Shown: positions 14,343-16,872 of the stretch, one piece after another
Position numbering within the stretch: the stretch's first letter is position 1
How the letters are laid out: every line of letters begins with the position of its first letter
Assembly: GCA_045629945.1 (NCBI GenBank)
Contig: JAZQSE010000039.1
Coordinates: forward strand, 1-16,872
Source: UBA1765 sp045629945
GTDB lineage: Bacteria; Fibrobacterota; Fibrobacteria; Fibrobacterales; Fibrobacteraceae
Direction of reading: 5' to 3'
DNA length: 16,872 bases
Made by a program: the position numbers and the translations under genes
Notes under the pieces: model-generated
Told to the model about the DNA's origin: nothing
Database searches by the model: none
What the model saw: only the letters and a program-made list of their open reading frames with translations

Positions 14343-16109
14343 ATGCAGAAACAGGGACTCCGTTTAAGTGAAATTACTATAGTCAATTTAAGATCTATCC
14401 GCCGGGAATCTTTTCCTCTCGGTGCATTTACTCCATTAATTGGGTATAACAATGCAGGAAAAACCAATATTCTTATGGGAATACATTGGTTACTTTCTAG
14501 AATTTCTCTTGACATATCTTATTTTGATGACCCTTCTTTACCGGTTGAAGTAATAGGAACTTTTAGCGGATTAAATGAAAATATTATATCCAGATTAAAT
14601 CCAGAACGGGCGGCAATTCTTAGGCGTTTTGTGAGTAATGGCTCTTTTCGGGTTCGCAAGGTACAACGCGTTCCTAGTGAAAGCCCTGAATCTATGCGTC
14701 TTTTTGTGCAAGAGGCCAATTCCTTTGGCGAAAATGGTTGGCATCCTATGCCATCAATATTCCAGGAAGCTTTTGAACGATTGTTCCCAGAACCAATCCG
14801 TATTTTAGATTTCAATAGTACAAAAACAAACGCTCATCTGCTCCATGAAATTTTTAAACCTCTTGAACGTAAATTAGAATCTGATTTTGCAGAACTTCAA
14901 CAAAAGTTCAGAGAAACTTTATCTTTTGATGGCGATTCCCGAGCAAAAGAATTGCAGAATTTTGATAGAGATGTTAATTCTATGTTGCTCCCGCTTTTTC
15001 CGAATGTGCGTTTAAAACTTGAAATACCGCCACCATCATTAGAAATCTTTTTAAAATCGGCTGCGTTAATGGTCATTGACGAAGAAGATGGTTTTAGCAG
15101 AAACATTTCAGAAACCGGAGCGGGGTCACAGCGTGCTATCCAGATGGCTCTAGTTCGCTATCTTGCGGAATTAAAAAAGAAAGCGCGGACAAATTATTTA
15201 AGCAATCGTTTGTTGTTAATTGATTCTCCTGAACTCTTTTTACACCCGCAAGCAGTAGAACTTGTGCGGGTTGCTTTGAAAAAACTTTCTCAGGAAGGTT
15301 ATCAAGTAATATTTGCAACTCATTCAGCGCAGATGGTAACAAGTGAAGATGTAAGCACGTCTCTTTTAATTCGTAAAAATAAAGAACGCGGAACGTTTAT
15401 GCGTAAACGTATGGAAGACGCCGTTCGTCAAGTATTGCGCGATGCACCAAGTCAGTTACAAACACTATTTTCATTAAGTAATAGTAATGAACTTCTTTTT
15501 GCTGATTATGTTTTGTTGACCGAAGGGAAAACAGAATGGCGAGTGTTGCCTACATTATTTGAACGCTTAACAGGAAAATCATTTGCTCTGATTAAATGCG
15601 CTCTTGTTCGTCAAGGTGGTGTAAGCAATACAAAAAAAAGTATGCGAGTTCTTTCTGCAATGGATATTCCTGTGCGTGCGATAGTTGATTTAGATTACGC
15701 ATTCACTTCGGCAGTCCATGATGGTTTCCTTGATAAAAACGATCCGGATTTAGAAGCTTGTCGAAAAATCTTTTTTAAACTCTCTCGATTTGGAAAAATG
15801 AGATTAGTCAATGGAATTCCAGTTAATAAACGTTCCCGGATGAGTGCAGCACAAGGCTTTGCTTTAATGGCACAAGACCCAGAAGCAGAACTTCCCTTAC
15901 GTTCAATCCATTTAAAACTTCGAAAACGAGGCATTTGGGTATGGCGTTATGGTGCAATAGAAGAACACCTTGGATTAGAAGGGAAAACAGAAAAAATTTG
16001 GAGTGCTTTTATAGATAAAATTCGTTATAAAGAACCGCGGAGATTTATTCCTTATTACGAAGATTTAGAAGCCCTTTGTGATTGGATTTTAGAAGGGATG
16101 AATAATTGA
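14343..16109 (+). CDS. OLD-family ATPase with TOPRIM nuclease domain
   Basis: At 588 residues this fits OLD (overcoming lysogenisation defect) endonucleases. The N-terminal ABC-type ATPase shows Walker A GYNNAGKT (34-41), signature ETGAGSQR (257-264), Walker B LLLIDSPE (Asp294, Glu297), and the H-loop FATHS (His327). The C-terminal TOPRIM domain shows LLTEGKTEW (Glu394, Glu398) and DLDYAF (Asp449, Asp451), the acidic metal sites used for DNA cleavage. Both halves therefore look intact. Class 2 OLD (GajA) is paired with a UvrD-like helicase; none is visible, so this is a standalone class 1-like member or has the AT-hook protein as partner. P2 Old, a class 1 protein, blocks phage lambda. The ATG is preceded by GGAG only one base away, an unusually tight spacing, so the start could shift by a few codons. 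Confidence 0.92.
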   Translation: MQKQGLRLSEITIVNLRSIRRESFPLGAFTPLIGYNNAGKTNILMGIHWLLSRISLDISYFDDPSLPVEVIGTFSGLNENIISRLNPERAAILRRFVSNGSFRVRKVQRVPSESPESMRLFVQEANSFGENGWHPMPSIFQEAFERLFPEPIRILDFNSTKTNAHLLHEIFKPLERKLESDFAELQQKFRETLSFDGDSRAKELQNFDRDVNSMLLPLFPNVRLKLEIPPPSLEIFLKSAALMVIDEEDGFSRNISETGAGSQRAIQMALVRYLAELKKKARTNYLSNRLLLIDSPELFLHPQAVELVRVALKKLSQEGYQVIFATHSAQMVTSEDVSTSLLIRKNKERGTFMRKRMEDAVRQVLRDAPSQLQTLFSLSNSNELLFADYVLLTEGKTEWRVLPTLFERLTGKSFALIKCALVRQGGVSNTKKSMRVLSAMDIPVRAIVDLDYAFTSAVHDGFLDKNDPDLEACRKIFFKLSRFGKMRLVNGIPVNKRSRMSAAQGFALMAQDPEAELPLRSIHLKLRKRGIWVWRYGAIEEHLGLEGKTEKIWSAFIDKIRYKEPRRFIPYYEDLEALCDWILEGMNN

Positions 16110-16226
16110 AAAAGAATTTTTAATAGGCAAAATCAAAAAGGATTGCCAAGAAGAATAAAATTGTGAAAAGTATGGACGGCTTTATGTTTGGGCCACCGCC
16201 ATGTGTAAGCAGGCAGCCAAAGTTTC

Positions 16227-16440
16227 CTCTGCCAGGGCAGTACGGATTGTCATCGTGAAACAGTACGGCTTGTCATGGCGAGGAGTCTTTTAAGACGACG
16301 CAGCCATCTTGGTTTTTGTCATTACGAGCGTAGTACGGATTGTCATCGCGAACGCAGTGTGGCGATCTAACAACAAGTTGTCATGGCGAGAGGCTTTAAG
16401 CCTCGTGGCCATCTACAGAGTTTTTCATTACACCCCCATG
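16227..16440. repeat. Dispersed palindromic repeat cluster, right (inverted units)
   Basis: This cluster holds the same elements as units A-C in opposite orientation. Positions 16270-16333 are the reverse complement of 3805-3868 with few mismatches, 16341-16368 mirror 12538-12566, and 16372-16410 mirror 811-846. The stem GAGGC-TTTAA-GCCTC (16390-16404) is clear. Short CAGTACGGATTGTCATCG pieces (from 16229) join the units. The repeats stop abruptly near 16440, where very AT-rich sequence begins. They lie 3' of the OLD gene. Confidence 0.88.
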
Positions 16441-16641
16441 GGTCTAATTAATCTGATATGAGATTTTGAACTATTTATAGTAAATTAACAAAAAATTAAT
16501 TTATATAAAAGCTATGCTACAGAACTTGAGATATTTAAGGCGAAGACTATTTAGTTCAATGAAAATAAAGTGAGTAGTTATATAATCAAAAGCATGAGAT
16601 ACAGAATATGATTATGAGGGGAAATAAAGTTAGGAGAAATT

Positions 16642-16722
16642 ATGAAAAAAATGGAAAAAGGGGATAGGAATTGTTTATTTAGTTGTTTGAGAAATGATTT
16701 TTTCAAATGTTGTTTGTTTTAG
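16642..16722 (+). CDS. Possible cysteine-rich 26-residue peptide
   Basis: AGGAG lies five bases before ATG, a ribosome-binding site better than that of several full genes here. The product has Lys/Met/Glu at the N-terminus and four cysteines (11, 15, 23, 24) with a hydrophobic end, LFSCLRNDFFKCCLF. It has no signal peptide. Such a short ORF can arise by chance in AT-rich DNA, but with a good ribosome-binding site it could be a leader peptide or a small membrane-active or metal-binding peptide. I have no homologue in mind. Confidence 0.25.
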   Translation: MKKMEKGDRNCLFSCLRNDFFKCCLF

Positions 16723-16820
16723 GACATAAAAAAGGGGTTTAAAAATGTTAACAAGTTGTTTTTATATTGATAAGAATATGTCTAGAGTTTTAAAAAAGCG
16801 AGAAAAAGCAGGGAAAAATG

Positions 16821-16872
16821 AAAAAAGTTTAAAAAAGTTTAAAAAAAGCCTTGACAGGAAATTAGGAATTTC
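16821..16872 (+). promoter_or_regulatory. Strong promoter, truncated by the window edge
   Basis: Perfect -35 box TTGACA (16851-16856) is preceded by AAAAAAGTTT repeated at 16821 and 16831, then AAAAAAAGCC. The A-tracts are therefore in exact 10-base phase, as in UP elements or intrinsically bent DNA. With 17-bp spacing the -10 would fall at 16874, just outside. Such promoters usually drive rRNA, tRNA or other highly expressed genes; the target is not visible. Confidence 0.65.

Larger units (their letters stand above)
16441..16872. other. AT-rich right-edge region without a clear conserved gene
   Basis: More than 400 bases with low GC and many A/T runs. It holds a possible 26-codon ORF (16642-16722) and the strong-looking upstream promoter element at the end. 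A frame from ATG 16745 stays open to the window edge, but its lysine-rich translation is just the A-tracts. An ATG at 16514 gives a 19-residue frame with no support. I see no tRNA or recognisable protein. The composition suggests an upstream control region for whatever lies to the right. Confidence 0.5.

Noticed and set aside
14343..16109. Gabija (GajA-GajB) system
   Set aside because: No UvrD-like helicase gene follows; the OLD gene is followed by repeats.
16745..16872. Lysine-rich ORF open to the right edge
   Set aside because: Its second half is the translation of the phased A-tracts and -35 box; it has only a weak ribosome-binding site.

Overview
The window is an AT-rich bacterial chromosome segment made mostly of housekeeping genes. 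Its accessory DNA sits at the two edges and in repeat-filled gaps between transcription units. The IF3–L35–L20 operon, glycogen phosphorylase, PlsC and an RgpF-like polysaccharide protein suggest a free-living or gut-associated bacterium, probably Gram-negative. My guess is a Fibrobacter-like lineage, but nothing here proves the taxon (no rRNA, no diagnostic protein).

Layout. (a) 1-870: the 3' end of an unrecognised gene with an EF-hand-like calcium loop is translationally coupled to a signal-peptide ORF that runs into repeat DNA, so it looks truncated. A bidirectional terminator follows. (b) 1007-3481, minus: glycogen/starch phosphorylase. (c) 3490-4150: a repeat-filled spacer. (d) 4148-5477, minus: infC-rpmI-rplT with its terminator; infC appears to start at TTG. 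(e) 5585-5716, plus: tRNA-Gly(UCC) with its own -10 box and terminator. (f) 5735-6877: a TrmA/RlmD-type RNA methyltransferase. (g) 6965-12320, plus: a compact run of pyrC, plsC, rnr, an RgpF-like gene and an NAD(P)-binding SDR, with overlaps or short gaps. (h) 12328-12770: a structured element and a second dense repeat cluster. (i) 12826-13488, minus: an AlkD-like DNA glycosylase, with its terminator. (j) 13606-16109, plus: a basic protein ending in a textbook AT-hook, then an OLD-family ATPase/TOPRIM nuclease. (k) 16227-16440: a third repeat cluster. (l) 16440-16872: an AT-rich stretch with a Cys-rich mini-ORF that has a good ribosome-binding site. It ends in phased A-tracts and a perfect TTGACA -35 box whose -10 would lie just past the window edge.

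Functionally, the central genes cover translation initiation and ribosome assembly (IF3, L35, L20, tRNA-Gly, RNA methylation, RNase R), pyrimidine synthesis (PyrC), phospholipid synthesis (PlsC), surface polysaccharide (RgpF-like) and glycogen use (GlgP). The part most likely to be a new system is the AT-hook protein plus OLD nuclease pair, divergent from a DNA-alkylation repair gene. It resembles a standalone OLD defence or DNA-processing locus, since no GajB helicase is present. The dispersed palindromic repeats lie beside gene 3' ends and are absent from the two divergent promoter gaps; they are the other unexplained structure.
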